Origin: JAIBJN01 sp035461525
GTDB lineage: Bacteria > Actinomycetota > Thermoleophilia > Gaiellales > Gaiellaceae
Direction: 5' to 3'
Assembly: GCA_035461525.1 (NCBI GenBank)
Contig: DATHVD010000089.1
Coordinates: 1-25,023, forward strand
Length of the DNA: 25,023 bases
Under the pieces are notes generated by a model. That model ran no database searches. It saw nothing but the letters and a program-made list of their open reading frames with translations, and was not told where the DNA came from. Shown one piece after another: positions 1 through 7,033 of this stretch. The translations under genes were made by a program, and so were the position numbers. Position 1 is the stretch's first letter; each line of letters begins with the position of its first letter.

Positions 1-22
1 CGGGCTCAGGAAGCTGGTTGCG

Positions 23-817
23 TTGGCGATGAACTCCTCGGACCACAACCCGTCGACCGCTCCCGGGATCCATCCCGAGGACTCGCCCGAGCTCGAGACG
101 CCGTGGCTGATGCGCCACTACGTCGAGCCGACGCCCGCCGACACCGAGTTCGAGGGCTGGGAGAGCGAGGGTGGATTCACCCTCTCGAACTCCAACTACC
201 ACCAGTCGGAGCTGGCCAATGACACCGAGTACCTGACGCTGGCTCTGGCCAGCGCCACGCATCAGGTGTTCCTGCGCGCGCGGCGGATCAGCGAGCCGTT
301 CTTCTCGGTGATCGAGCCGGGGGACGTGCTCAGCCCGGAGGAGCTCGAGCGGGCCGCCCCGCGGGACGACGGGGTCGAGGTGCTGCAGGATCTGTTCGAC
401 GAGCTCAACGCGCTCATCATTCCGGTACCGCTCGACCACGACTACCGACCGCAGTGGCCGGACGAGGAGAGGACCTGGACGAGCGATCGAATCGCCAAGG
501 CGAGGGTCACCGTCGATACGGCGCTCCGGCTGACCAGCCAGGAACTCCTCGCGGGCGCGTTCTGGATGGATGTCCGGCAGGCCCAGAACCCCGAGCGGAA
601 ATTCGGCGACGCACCCACGTGCACGTGGGAGGCGTTCCGCGAGATCATCCCCTGGCAGATGGATCCCGAGGACCGTCCGCCGAACCCGGGTGAGATCGCG
701 TACGAGTTCCTGCGCGACAACGAGCCCGTGACCTGCCTCGGCGACGTCGCCGAAGCGCCGACGTTCCCCAAGGGGAAGGGCAAGGGCAAGGGCAAGGGGA
801 AGGGAGGGAAGCACTAG
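23..817 (+). CDS. Hypothetical protein with C-terminal Gly-Lys repeat tail
   Basis: I do not recognise this family. The predicted protein has about 264 residues and is acidic and soluble, with no signal peptide or membrane segment. It is rich in Pro, Glu, Asp and Trp and ends in a low-complexity basic tail of alternating Gly and Lys (last ~15 residues). Such a tail could bind nucleic acid or polyanions, but that is inference. Start choice: TTG at 23 lies 9 nt after an AGGAAG site (8-13); an ATG at 29 is in frame. The frame is also open to the left edge, so the gene could begin upstream of the window. A strong hairpin (844-874) follows the stop. The gene sits in an accessory stretch that also contains an integrase pseudogene. 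Confidence 0.6.
   Translation: MAMNSSDHNPSTAPGIHPEDSPELETPWLMRHYVEPTPADTEFEGWESEGGFTLSNSNYHQSELANDTEYLTLALASATHQVFLRARRISEPFFSVIEPGDVLSPEELERAAPRDDGVEVLQDLFDELNALIIPVPLDHDYRPQWPDEERTWTSDRIAKARVTVDTALRLTSQELLAGAFWMDVRQAQNPERKFGDAPTCTWEAFREIIPWQMDPEDRPPNPGEIAYEFLRDNEPVTCLGDVAEAPTFPKGKGKGKGKGKGGKH
769..809 (+). repeat. AAGGGC/AAGGGG short tandem repeat
   Basis: A purine-rich hexanucleotide repeat (AAGGGG/AAGGGC units in tandem) encodes the Lys-Gly tail of the preceding gene. Such tracts are prone to slippage, so tail length may vary between strains. Confidence 0.75.
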
Positions 818-843
818 CCCGCTTCAAGTCTTCGAGTGGTGAA

Positions 844-874
844 GGCCGCTCCCGGGGAGTTCCCGGGGGCGGCC
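844..874 (+). terminator. Terminator-like hairpin after the Gly-Lys protein
   Basis: GGCCGCTCCCGGG (844-856) pairs with CCCGGGGGCGGCC (862-874): 13 bp with one G-T (wobble) pair and a 5-nt loop. It begins 26 nt after the stop codon. There is no T tract, so it is either a U-less actinobacterial-type terminator or a 3' stability hairpin. Confidence 0.6.
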
Positions 875-908
875 GCTCCACCGGCGGGCACCGGGGGGCG
901 GTCGGTCG

Positions 909-939
909 TTGAGCTTGGTCGCCGCGCAGCCGATACCCT
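909..939 (+). promoter_or_regulatory. Candidate promoter for the lipoprotein gene
   Basis: TTGAGC (909-914) and TACCCT (934-939), 19 bp apart, resemble -35 and -10 hexamers. Transcription from here would give a leader of roughly 50 nt to the GTG start at 994. The assignment rests on hexamer similarity only. Confidence 0.35.
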
Positions 940-993
940 GATCGCTGCTTGTCGAGACTCGCCGCACGGAAAGGGCGCCTTGGGAGCACTCGC

Positions 994-1410
994 GTGATTC
1001 GGACGGCTTTGGCAGGCGGTGTCGTCATCGCCCTCCTCGCTGCCCCCGGTTGCGGCGGGGACAAGCCCCCACCCGGGGCGAACGACATCGACACGATCCT
1101 TGCCGCTACCTCCAACATCGTCTTTCAGTGCCGGGCCGTGGAGCGCGGCTTCATATCCATCGACGAGGAGGCCCTCGACCGCGACGTCGACGCGCTCGTC
1201 GAGGCCGCCGAGGAGTTCGACCCCGAGGCGACGTTCCGCCGACCGCAGTCGTTCGAGCCCGACGTGCCGGTCGGCGATGAGGCGGAGCTCGAGGTCGTCG
1301 ATTCCGAGACATCGCTCCGCGATCAATCCGAGCTGGCGATAGCGCGGCTGGAGGACGAGAGCTGCTCACCCCAGGACGCCGAGCGGCTTCGAGACGCGAT
1401 CGGCGACTGA
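994..1410 (+). CDS. Small secreted lipoprotein of unknown function
   Basis: The 138-residue product has a classic lipoprotein signal: a short basic N-terminus (Arg3), a hydrophobic core from about residue 4 to 17, and a lipobox ending in Cys20 (LAAPGC). It should be lipidated and anchored on the outer face of the cytoplasmic membrane. The mature part is acidic, with many Glu and Asp, and has two further Cys residues that could form a disulfide. I see no recognisable domain. Start choice: GTG at 994 has GGGAG 7 nt upstream and gives a canonical signal peptide. An in-frame TTG at 949 would add 15 residues before the signal and is less likely. It stands alone between a hairpin upstream and a release-factor remnant downstream. 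Confidence 0.6.
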   Translation: MIRTALAGGVVIALLAAPGCGGDKPPPGANDIDTILAATSNIVFQCRAVERGFISIDEEALDRDVDALVEAAEEFDPEATFRRPQSFEPDVPVGDEAELEVVDSETSLRDQSELAIARLEDESCSPQDAERLRDAIGD

Positions 1411-1467
1411 GCGGTTGATGTTTGCTCAGGGCCCGCTCGACCTTTCAGCCGCCCGGCGCGCCGACGT

Positions 1468-1599
1468 GACTTCGTCGTCGCCAAGAATCACGACACCGCC
1501 CGCTACAAGCAGTTTCGCCGCGGCCTCTCTCAGCTCGAGGAGGAGGGTGTCGTCCAGGTTCTCCGCTACCCGGAGCGTGTGCCGGGCGGCCCGGCATAA
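1468..1599 (+). pseudogene. prfC: Remnant of peptide chain release factor 3 (prfC)
   Basis: This frame encodes about 43 residues including RYKQFRRGLSQLEEEGVVQV. That matches the segment of release factor 3 just after the translation-factor beta-barrel (E. coli RF3 has [20 protein letters not shown] at the same place). RF3 is a GTPase of over 500 residues that recycles RF1/RF2. Here the GTPase domain is absent on the left, and the match ends a few residues later at a TAA (1597-1599) without the conserved sequence that should follow. No complementary fragments are visible nearby, so this is a small internal relic of a lost or transferred prfC. The match is from memory of the family. Confidence 0.6.
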
Positions 1600-1702
1600 T
1601 CGTCACGTGCCAAGAGAGGGCCTGCCCACGGTCAGGATTCGCACCCTCGACCACGCCGGGAACCTGACCGGCGAGGTCCTCCTCGACCCGGACGCCGGCG
1701 CT

Positions 1703-1921
1703 TCACGGAGTGAAGGTGAGCTCGAGCGGCTCGCTGCTGCTGACGTCCGCATCGTCGTCCGGCGCGAGCATGAGGCGAAGCGCGTCGATCACGTTCTCAC
1801 GTGCCTCCTCGCGCGTTCGGCCCTGGCTCATCGCACCGGGCACCTGGACGACGCGTGCGACGATCCATCCGTCCTCGTCGGGCTCGTCGTACGTGATCGT
1901 CAGGCGTAGCGTGTCGCTCAC
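1703..1921 (-). CDS. HicB-family antitoxin-like protein (orphan)
   Basis: The 72-residue product has the small alpha-beta fold signature of HicB/UPF0150 proteins: a first strand (LRLTITYDE), then DGWIVARVVQVPGAMSQG, then a helix with TREEARENVIDALRLML. In HicAB modules this domain neutralises the HicA mRNA interferase. There is no HicA-like ORF (short, dsRBD-like, with the catalytic His) on either side, and the protein ends soon after the core domain without an obvious DNA-binding helix-turn-helix or ribbon-helix-helix. It may be an orphan or a degraded module. Start: GTG at 1921; an in-frame GTG two codons upstream is equally possible, and no strong ribosome binding site decides it. It lies 32 nt downstream of the recombinase pseudogene on the same strand. 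Confidence 0.65.
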   Translation of the reverse strand: MSDTLRLTITYDEPDEDGWIVARVVQVPGAMSQGRTREEARENVIDALRLMLAPDDDADVSSSEPLELTFTP

Positions 1922-1953
1922 GAGCACACCGTAGCTTGAGGGTTGCGGGCATG

Positions 1954-2813
1954 CTAGTTGACGGCCGCCGGAGCCTGCTCGACGGCACGTGCGAGGTAGG
2001 CGTCGAGCTGTTGGGCCGCCTCGCTCTCGTTGCCGGGCATCAGATGGCCGTAGCGGTCCAGGGTGATCGTCACGGACGAGTGGCCCATGTAGGCGCTCAC
2101 GGCCTTGGCGTTCACACCGGCGGCGATCATCAGCGAGGCGAAGGTGTGGCGGCACTCGTGGAGGCCGATCGGCTCGAGGCCGGCTCGGAGCCAGGCGGCG
2201 TTCGCGCGCTTGCGCACGTTCGACGGTGTGAACGGCTGGGCGTAGCTCGTCCCATGGCCGGAAGCTCGAGCCCCGACGTCGGGTTCACGGCGACCTCTCC
2301 GCGGGCCACCGCGCGCCGGAAGATCGCGCGCAGGGGCATCAGTGTGTTCCGCACCGTGCTCGGATCGAGCCCGTTGGCGAAGAGGCGATCGGCGAAGTCC
2401 TGCAGGTCGACGCGACGGACCCCGGAGAGACGCAGGCTGCCGAGGGCGGGGAGGACCCGCAGGACGAGCGAGGCCTCGTAGCCGCGGATCGCCGACGGCT
2501 TGTAGGGATGGCCGCCCGCTGCGATTCCGGATAGCGTCGCTCTTCACGCCCTCGAGCCACGCGTCGGCGGCCGCGTGGAGCGTCCCCGTGGAGCCCGCGC
2601 GCATCGTGCCTCGGCGGAGCGCCACTTGGGCTTCCGTCCGCCAGGCCTTCGCCTCCGCGAGGCTGGGGAAGGTCTTGAAGACCCGCTTGCCCTCGCGGGC
2701 GCTCAGACGCTCGCCTGGTAGGTCGGCCGGCACCGGCAGGCACCAGCTGACCGGGACGCACAAACCTTCGAGTGGCGGACGCGGATTCCGGGGCTCACAA
2801 AGGCCACGCTAAC
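1954..2813 (-). pseudogene. Tyrosine recombinase/phage integrase, multiply disrupted
   Basis: Homology to a phage-type integrase is spread over different frames. The N-terminal part (GIRVRHSK...CRCRPTYQASV) is read from about 2810 to 2705. A shifted frame then gives KRVFKTFPSLAEAKAWR (SAM-like/N-terminal domain) to about 2515. A third gives the core-binding domain (SAIRGYEASLVLRVLPALG to VNPTSGLELPAMG) to about 2260. The last frame carries the catalytic C-terminus with HECRHTFASLMI, AYMGHSS and the Tyr-containing DRYGHL. At about 2255-2262 the joint skips the first half of the catalytic domain, so the first catalytic Arg and the beta-hairpin Lys are gone. Three frame changes plus a deletion make this gene dead. 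It lies just past the 3' end of tRNA-Trp, the usual position for an integrase of a tRNA-targeting element. Confidence 0.85.
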
Positions 2814-2902
2814 GAGGCCCTCGGACGACCGCGCCACAGTCGCGCCACAGTCAGAACCGGATTTCAGCCCTGTTCCGCGGCTGCCAGCGGACGGCAAGGG
2901 TG

Positions 2903-2941
2903 TAAGAAAGAAAGAAAGAAAACCTGCTGGTCATGCGGGTT
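2903..2941 (-). terminator. Rho-independent terminator of tRNA-Trp
   Basis: On the minus strand AACCCGC (2941-2935) pairs with GCAGGTT (2927-2921), with one C-A mismatch and a 7-nt loop, and is followed by TTCTTTCTTTCTTTCTTA. It begins 19 nt after the tRNA-Trp 3' end. The GAAA repeat seen on the plus strand here is the complement of this pyrimidine tract. Confidence 0.7.
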
Positions 2942-2960
2942 TCCGTCTCACCATAAGGGA

Positions 2961-3033
2961 CAGGGCCGCCAGGACTCGAACCTGGAACCCCCGGTTTTGG
3001 AGACCGGTGCTCTGCCAGTTGAGCTACGGCCCT
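2961..3033 (-). tRNA. trnW: tRNA-Trp (CCA anticodon)
   Basis: On the minus strand a full 73-nt cloverleaf can be folded. The acceptor stem is AGGGCCG with CGGCCCT and a discriminator G. The D arm contains AGCTCAACTGGCAGAGC. The anticodon loop CTCCAAA has anticodon CCA (complement of 2998-3000), and the T arm contains GGTTCGAGTCC. The 3' CCA is not encoded. The T-arm/acceptor end faces the integrase pseudogene, so this gene is the probable attachment site of the decayed element. Confidence 0.95.
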
Positions 3034-3054
3034 ACGGTCGCGTCGCGAGGAGGC

Positions 3055-3060
3055 ATTGTA
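3055..3060 (-). promoter_or_regulatory. Candidate -10 element of tRNA-Trp
   Basis: TACAAT on the minus strand lies 21 nt upstream of the tRNA 5' end, which fits a -10 hexamer with a short 5' leader. No good -35 is visible. It lies just ahead of the divergent small membrane protein start. Confidence 0.45.
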
Positions 3061-3065
3061 CCGGG

Positions 3066-3230
3066 GTGCGCCGCAGGCCTCTCGGAGCGCTCTTCGCCGT
3101 GCTCGCCCTCGGTTTCGCGGCCGTGGGGCTCCTCGCGGCGCTCGCGGGCGGGGCGGCCTGGGTGATCGCGATCGCTGCGGGCGTGCTCGCGGTCTGGATG
3201 GGCGAGCTGGCGTTCCGCATGCTCCGATGA
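3066..3230 (+). CDS. Small two-helix membrane protein
   Basis: The 54-residue product starts with a basic MRRR segment. It has two hydrophobic stretches (about 6-27 and 30-46) separated by a Gly-Gly, typical of a small integral membrane hairpin. No family is recognised. A GAGGAGG site (3047-3053) lies 12 nt before the GTG start, a rather long spacing. The gene is co-directional with the sigma factor 50 nt downstream. It may be a spurious ORF in GC-rich DNA, but the ribosome binding site and uniform hydrophobicity favour a real gene. Confidence 0.45.
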   Translation: MRRRPLGALFAVLALGFAAVGLLAALAGGAAWVIAIAAGVLAVWMGELAFRMLR

Positions 3231-3268
3231 GAGGGGCGGCCTCGTCCCGCGGAATCCGCCCAGCCCCG

Positions 3269-3274
3269 TATCCT
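3269..3274 (+). promoter_or_regulatory. Candidate leaderless -10 of the sigma factor gene
   Basis: TATCCT ends 6 nt before the ATG at 3281, placing the likely transcription start at or next to the start codon. No Shine-Dalgarno sequence precedes the ATG. Confidence 0.5.
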
Positions 3275-3280
3275 CCCTGC

Positions 3281-4063
3281 ATGGTCGAGCGGGCCGACGA
3301 CACGAAAGCCCTCTGGCAGCAGTACAAGCGCACGCGCGACCAGATGGTGCGGGACCGCCTGATCCTGACCTACGCGCCGCTCGTCAAGTACGTCGCCGGG
3401 CGCCTCGGGAGCGGGCTGCCGTCGCACGTGGACGAGGGCGACCTGGTGTCCTACGGCCTCCTCGGGCTCATCGGCGCGATCGAGCGCTTCGACCCCGACC
3501 GGGACATCAAGTTCGAGACGTACGCGATCGCGCGCATCAAGGGCTCGATCATCGACGAGCTGCGCTCCATGGACTGGGTGCCGCGCTCGGTGCGCGCGCG
3601 GGCGCGGGACATCGAGCGGACGATCGCGATGCTCGAGGCGAAGCTGGCGCGGGCGCCGACGGACGAGGAGATCGCACACCAGCTCGGGATCACCGAGGAG
3701 GAGTTCCAGGACTCCCTGCTCGAGATCTCGCGCACGTCGATCGCCGCGCTCGACGAGCTCTGGTCGAGCTCGACCTCGGGCGGCGACCCGATCGCCCTCA
3801 TCGACACGATCGAGGACCCGCTGGCCGCCGAGCCGCAGTCGGCGATGGCGCACACGGAGCTGCGCGAGGCGCTCGGGGAGGCGATCGCCCGGCTTCCGGA
3901 GCGGGAGAAGCTCGTGGTCACGCTCTACTACTACGAGGAGCTGACGCTGCGGGAGATCGGCGAGGTGCTCGGGGTGACCGAGTCGCGGGTCTCGCAGCTG
4001 CACACGAAGGCCATCCTGCGCCTGAAGGCGCGACTCTCGGCCACGCTCGTCCGCTCCGGGTAG
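3281..4063 (+). CDS. whiG: FliA/WhiG-family RNA polymerase sigma factor
   Basis: The 260-residue protein has the group 3 sigma-70 layout. Region 2 spans about residues 24-98, with DLVSYGLLGLIGAIERFDP and FETYAIARIKGSIIDELRSMDWVPRS, the hallmark of FliA/WhiG sigmas. Region 3 spans about 105-180, and region 4 about 195-250, with a helix-turn-helix in LTLREIGEVLGVTESRVSQLH. It directs core RNA polymerase to alternative promoters. WhiG controls sporulation genes in Streptomyces and FliA controls flagellar genes elsewhere. No flagellar or developmental genes, and no anti-sigma factor, are in this window, so the regulon is unknown. The ATG at 3281 is where conserved sequence begins and has a -10-like hexamer just upstream. 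The length is normal for the family. The symbol is by family only. Confidence 0.9.
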   Translation: MVERADDTKALWQQYKRTRDQMVRDRLILTYAPLVKYVAGRLGSGLPSHVDEGDLVSYGLLGLIGAIERFDPDRDIKFETYAIARIKGSIIDELRSMDWVPRSVRARARDIERTIAMLEAKLARAPTDEEIAHQLGITEEEFQDSLLEISRTSIAALDELWSSSTSGGDPIALIDTIEDPLAAEPQSAMAHTELREALGEAIARLPEREKLVVTLYYYEELTLREIGEVLGVTESRVSQLHTKAILRLKARLSATLVRSG

Positions 4064-4092
4064 GACTGACGAAGCTCCCTGCTCGGAGCGGG

Positions 4093-4098
4093 TAAACT
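4093..4098 (+). promoter_or_regulatory. Candidate leaderless -10 of the EF-G2 gene
   Basis: TAAACT ends 8 nt before the GTG at 4107, and no ribosome binding site lies between. A TGACGA (4067-4072) upstream is 20 nt away, longer than an ideal -35 spacer. Confidence 0.5.
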
Positions 4099-4106
4099 CG
4101 CCAGCC

Positions 4107-6161
4107 GTGCCGTCCTTCGAGCCGAGCAGAATTCGCAACGTCGCCGTCGTCGGCCACCGGGGCACCGGCAAGACGTCCCTCGTCGAGGCGCTCCTCTTCC
4201 AGGCCGGCGCGACGAACCGGCTCGGCTCGGTGGAGTCCTCGTCGACGGTCTCCGACTGGGACGAGGACGAGCAGCGGCGGCAGATGTCGCTCGCCGCGTC
4301 CGTCTGCCACGCGGAATGGCAGGCGCGGAAGATCAATCTCGTCGACACGCCCGGCGACCCCGGCTTCCAGGCCGACACGCTCGCGTCGCTCCGGGTCGTC
4401 GAGGGTGCGCTCGTCGCCGTGAACGGGGTCAACGGCGTCGAGGTGCAGACGACGCGCCTCTGGGAGCGCGCGGACGCGCTCGGGCTTTGCCGCGTCGTCT
4501 TCGTGACCATGCTCGACCGCGAGCGCGCGGACTTCTTCGCGGCGCTCGAGCAGCTCCGCGGCCAGCTCTCCGACCGCTGTGTCGCCGTCCAGATCCCGAT
4601 CGGCCACGAGCACGAGCTCGAGGGGATCGTCGACCTCTTCCACATGCGCGCGTACGTGGACCCGCAGGGCGGGAAGGAGGGGAAGCCCGTCGACATCCCC
4701 GAGTCCGTCGCCGCCCAGGCCGCCGAGTACCGCGAGCAGCTCGTCGACTCCGTCGTCGAGACCGACGAAGCCCTCATGGAGCGCTACCTCGAGGAGGGCG
4801 ACGTCTCCGGCGACGAGCTCGCCTCCGCCCTCAAGAACGCCGTCGCCGCCGGCGAGCTCTTCCCGGTCGCGTGTGGCGTCCCGACCAAGAACCTCGGCAC
4901 GACAGGCCTCCTCGACCTCCTCGTCGAGGGCATCCCGTCGCCCGCGAAGAAGCCGCTCGCCGCCGGCGTCGACGGGAACGGCACGGCCGCGTTCGTCTTC
5001 AAGACCGTCGCCGACCCGTTCGCGGGTCGCATCAACGTCTTCCGCGTCCTCGCCGGCACGCTCGCGTCCGACTCGACGCTCGTGAACAGCCGCACCCGCG
5101 GGAAGGAGCGCGTCGGCTCGCTGCTCCTCCTGCAGGGCAAGGACCACGACCAGGCCGACGCGTTCGCCGAGGGCGACATCGGCGCCGTCGCCAAGCTCAA
5201 GGACACGCTCTCCGGCGACCTCCTGCTCACCGAGGACAAGCCCGTCGAGCTGGAGCCGCTCTCGTTCCCCCAGCCGGTGATGAGTTTCGCCATCACGCCG
5301 AAGGCGAAGGGTGACGAGGAGAAGATGGGCACAGCCCTCCGGCGGCTCGCCGAGGAGGACCCGACCCTGACGCTCCGGCGCGACGAGCAGACCGGCGAGC
5401 AGCTCCTCGGCGGCCTCTCCCAGGTGCACGTCGAGGTCGCCGTCGACCGGCTCAAGCGGCGCTTCGGTGTCGAGGTCGACCTGCACCAGCCCCGCGTGCC
5501 CTACCTGGAGACGATCCGCAAGGAGTCGCGCGCGCAGGGCCGCTACAAGAAGCAGACCGGCGGCCGCGGCCAGTTCGGCGACTGCCACGTCGTCCTCGAG
5601 CCGCTGCCCGGCAAGGAAGGCTACGAGTTCGTGGACAAGATCGTGGGAGGCGTCATCCCGCAGAGCTTCCGGCCGGCGGTGGACAAGGGCATCCAGGAGG
5701 CGATGATTGCCGGCGAGCTCGCCGGGGCGCCCGTAACCGGCGTCCGCGTCCTCCTCGTGGACGGCTCCTACCACTCCGTCGACTCCTCGGAGATGGCATT
5801 CAAGATCGCCGGCTCGATGGCGTTCAAGAACGCCTACGAGAAGGCCGACCCGGTTCTCCTCGAGCCGATCATGTCGCTCGAGGCCGTCGTCCCGGACGAC
5901 ACGGTCGGCGCCGTCAACGGCGACCTCAACTCCCGCCGCGGGCGCCTGCTCGGGATGGAGCCCTCCGGGGCGGGCATGACGTCGATCAAGGCCGAGGTGC
6001 CGATGGGCGAGATCCTCACGTACTCGCAGTCCCTGACCTCGCTCACCGGCGGGCGCGGGGACTACACGCTCTCCTTCCTGCGCTACGAGGAGGTGCCGGC
6101 CCACATCGCCCAGAAGATCGTCGAGGAGGCCAAGCGCGAGCAGGAGGAGGCGAAGGCGTGA
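4107..6161 (+). CDS. fusA2: Elongation factor G-like GTPase (EF-G2)
   Basis: The 684-residue protein is collinear with translational GTPase EF-G. The G domain has a P-loop GHRGTGKT (16-23), a switch I-like region around 52-65, and G3 DTPGD (80-84, instead of DTPGH). The expected NKxD G4 motif reads TMLD (134-137), so guanine recognition is altered. Domain II follows from about residue 290. Domain IV carries GGRGQFGD, and the C-terminal domain V is intact. These departures match the actinobacterial EF-G paralogue (FusA2), whose role is less clear than that of canonical FusA. It probably acts on the ribosome. The GTG start is in the leaderless style. Its stop overlaps the next gene by 4 nt (GTGA), suggesting translational coupling. 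Confidence 0.88.
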   Translation: MPSFEPSRIRNVAVVGHRGTGKTSLVEALLFQAGATNRLGSVESSSTVSDWDEDEQRRQMSLAASVCHAEWQARKINLVDTPGDPGFQADTLASLRVVEGALVAVNGVNGVEVQTTRLWERADALGLCRVVFVTMLDRERADFFAALEQLRGQLSDRCVAVQIPIGHEHELEGIVDLFHMRAYVDPQGGKEGKPVDIPESVAAQAAEYREQLVDSVVETDEALMERYLEEGDVSGDELASALKNAVAAGELFPVACGVPTKNLGTTGLLDLLVEGIPSPAKKPLAAGVDGNGTAAFVFKTVADPFAGRINVFRVLAGTLASDSTLVNSRTRGKERVGSLLLLQGKDHDQADAFAEGDIGAVAKLKDTLSGDLLLTEDKPVELEPLSFPQPVMSFAITPKAKGDEEKMGTALRRLAEEDPTLTLRRDEQTGEQLLGGLSQVHVEVAVDRLKRRFGVEVDLHQPRVPYLETIRKESRAQGRYKKQTGGRGQFGDCHVVLEPLPGKEGYEFVDKIVGGVIPQSFRPAVDKGIQEAMIAGELAGAPVTGVRVLLVDGSYHSVDSSEMAFKIAGSMAFKNAYEKADPVLLEPIMSLEAVVPDDTVGAVNGDLNSRRGRLLGMEPSGAGMTSIKAEVPMGEILTYSQSLTSLTGGRGDYTLSFLRYEEVPAHIAQKIVEEAKREQEEAKA

Positions 6162-6772
6162 ACGTCGTGCGCGCCCAGGGCCTCACGCGCACGTGCGCGA
6201 TCTGCCACCGCACGCTGCTCATGGGCGAGCAGGCCGTGCGCTTCACGTCCGGCGGCGACGAGTGGGTGGACGTGTGCGCGCTCTGCACCGCGCAGGCCGA
6301 CGGCTTCGGCTGGGTCAAGGAGGGCAGCCCGACGACGCCGATCGTGAACGAGCCGCGGCGGAAGCGCCGTTTCGGCGCCCTCGGCGGTCTCCTCGAGCCG
6401 CGCCGCGCCGAGCCGGAGCAGCGGCCGCCGGAGCCGATCCTCAGGCGCCTGACGCCTGACGAGCAGGCGATGGTCGAGGCGTCGGAGCTTTTCAACGAGA
6501 GCGCCTACCGGCGGACGATCGCGGGCATCGCCAAGAGCCTCGGCAACGCCCGCGTGAGCCTCTTGCCGCTCTCCGGCGTGAACCCGGAGGTCGTCATCAC
6601 CGTCGCCTGGGACATCTCCTGGTACCAGTACCGCGTCACCCCCGAGTCCGGGCAGCCCGTCCGCCTCGTCCAGCGGGGCTACGAGCTGGAGGACCTCGAC
6701 TCCCGCTTCGCCCGCTGGAACGGCCACCTCGGCGAGGACGGCCGCGTCAACCCCGACATCCCCAAGCTGTAG
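6158..6772 (+). CDS. Unknown protein with N-terminal CxxC-type zinc-ribbon motif
   Basis: The 204-residue protein starts with a GTG that overlaps the EF-G2 stop by 4 nt. Near the N-terminus it has CAIC (about residues 13-16) and CALC (about 40-43), two CxxC knuckles 24 residues apart that could bind one zinc ion. A basic, proline-rich linker (RRKRR near 70) follows. The C-terminal part (from about 105) is a mixed alpha/beta segment containing VITVAWDISWYQYRV and ends in a Gly/Asp-rich tail. I do not recognise the family. Coupling to an EF-G paralogue suggests a ribosome- or RNA-linked function, but that is only genomic-context inference. Confidence 0.7.
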   Translation: MNVVRAQGLTRTCAICHRTLLMGEQAVRFTSGGDEWVDVCALCTAQADGFGWVKEGSPTTPIVNEPRRKRRFGALGGLLEPRRAEPEQRPPEPILRRLTPDEQAMVEASELFNESAYRRTIAGIAKSLGNARVSLLPLSGVNPEVVITVAWDISWYQYRVTPESGQPVRLVQRGYELEDLDSRFARWNGHLGEDGRVNPDIPKL

Positions 6773-6792
6773 CCGAGCTGCGTCGATGCCGA

Positions 6793-6798
6793 TAGGAC
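6793..6798 (+). promoter_or_regulatory. Candidate leaderless -10 before the 75-residue protein gene
   Basis: TAGGAC ends 7 nt before the ATG at 6806. There is no Shine-Dalgarno sequence. Confidence 0.4.
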
Positions 6799-6805
6799 GC
6801 AGAGC

Positions 6806-7033
6806 ATGATCTACTGCGTCATCCCGGCCGAGCTCGAGGACGAGCTCTACGACAAGCTCGTCGCCTACTACGCGGACAATCCGAACGTCGAGGTGATCGT
6901 CGACCGTCGCTCCGGCCCCGACCGGCGGACGAACGGCGCGGGGCCCCCCGAGGGCGAGCAGCGGACGATCCGCGACCGCCGTCGCTTCCACCCCGGCACG
7001 TTTCCCTCCACGGACCCGCCCGAGCCCGCCTAG
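6806..7033 (+). CDS. Small Arg-rich conserved-type protein
   Basis: The 75-residue product has an N-terminal part like a small alpha/beta fold (MIYCVIPAELEDELYDKLVAYY), a strand with VEVIVDRRSGPDRR, and an Arg-rich QRTIRDRRR motif. Paired (R/D)RR motifs like these recur in small actinobacterial proteins of unknown function. No enzymatic motif is visible. The stop codon overlaps the stop of the convergent MFS transporter by 3 nt (7031-7032 shared TA, 7030-7033 overall). The -10-like hexamer upstream suggests its own leaderless promoter rather than only readthrough from the preceding gene. Confidence 0.65.
   Translation: MIYCVIPAELEDELYDKLVAYYADNPNVEVIVDRRSGPDRRTNGAGPPEGEQRTIRDRRRFHPGTFPSTDPPEPA

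Noticed and set aside
1415..1909. Plus-strand 164-codon frame overlapping the HicB-like gene and the RF3 remnant
   Set aside because: It has Ser/Arg-rich composition and no homology. Two recognisable sequences in other frames explain this DNA better.
2903..2921. GAAA tandem repeat considered as a microsatellite or direct repeat array
   Set aside because: On the minus strand it is the pyrimidine tract of the tRNA-Trp terminator. No longer repeat array exists.
3918..6104. Very long minus-strand open frame opposite EF-G2
   Set aside because: It is Arg/Glu/Asp/Val-rich with no recognisable domain and exactly mirrors the codon bias of the real plus-strand gene, as expected for antisense frames in GC-rich DNA.
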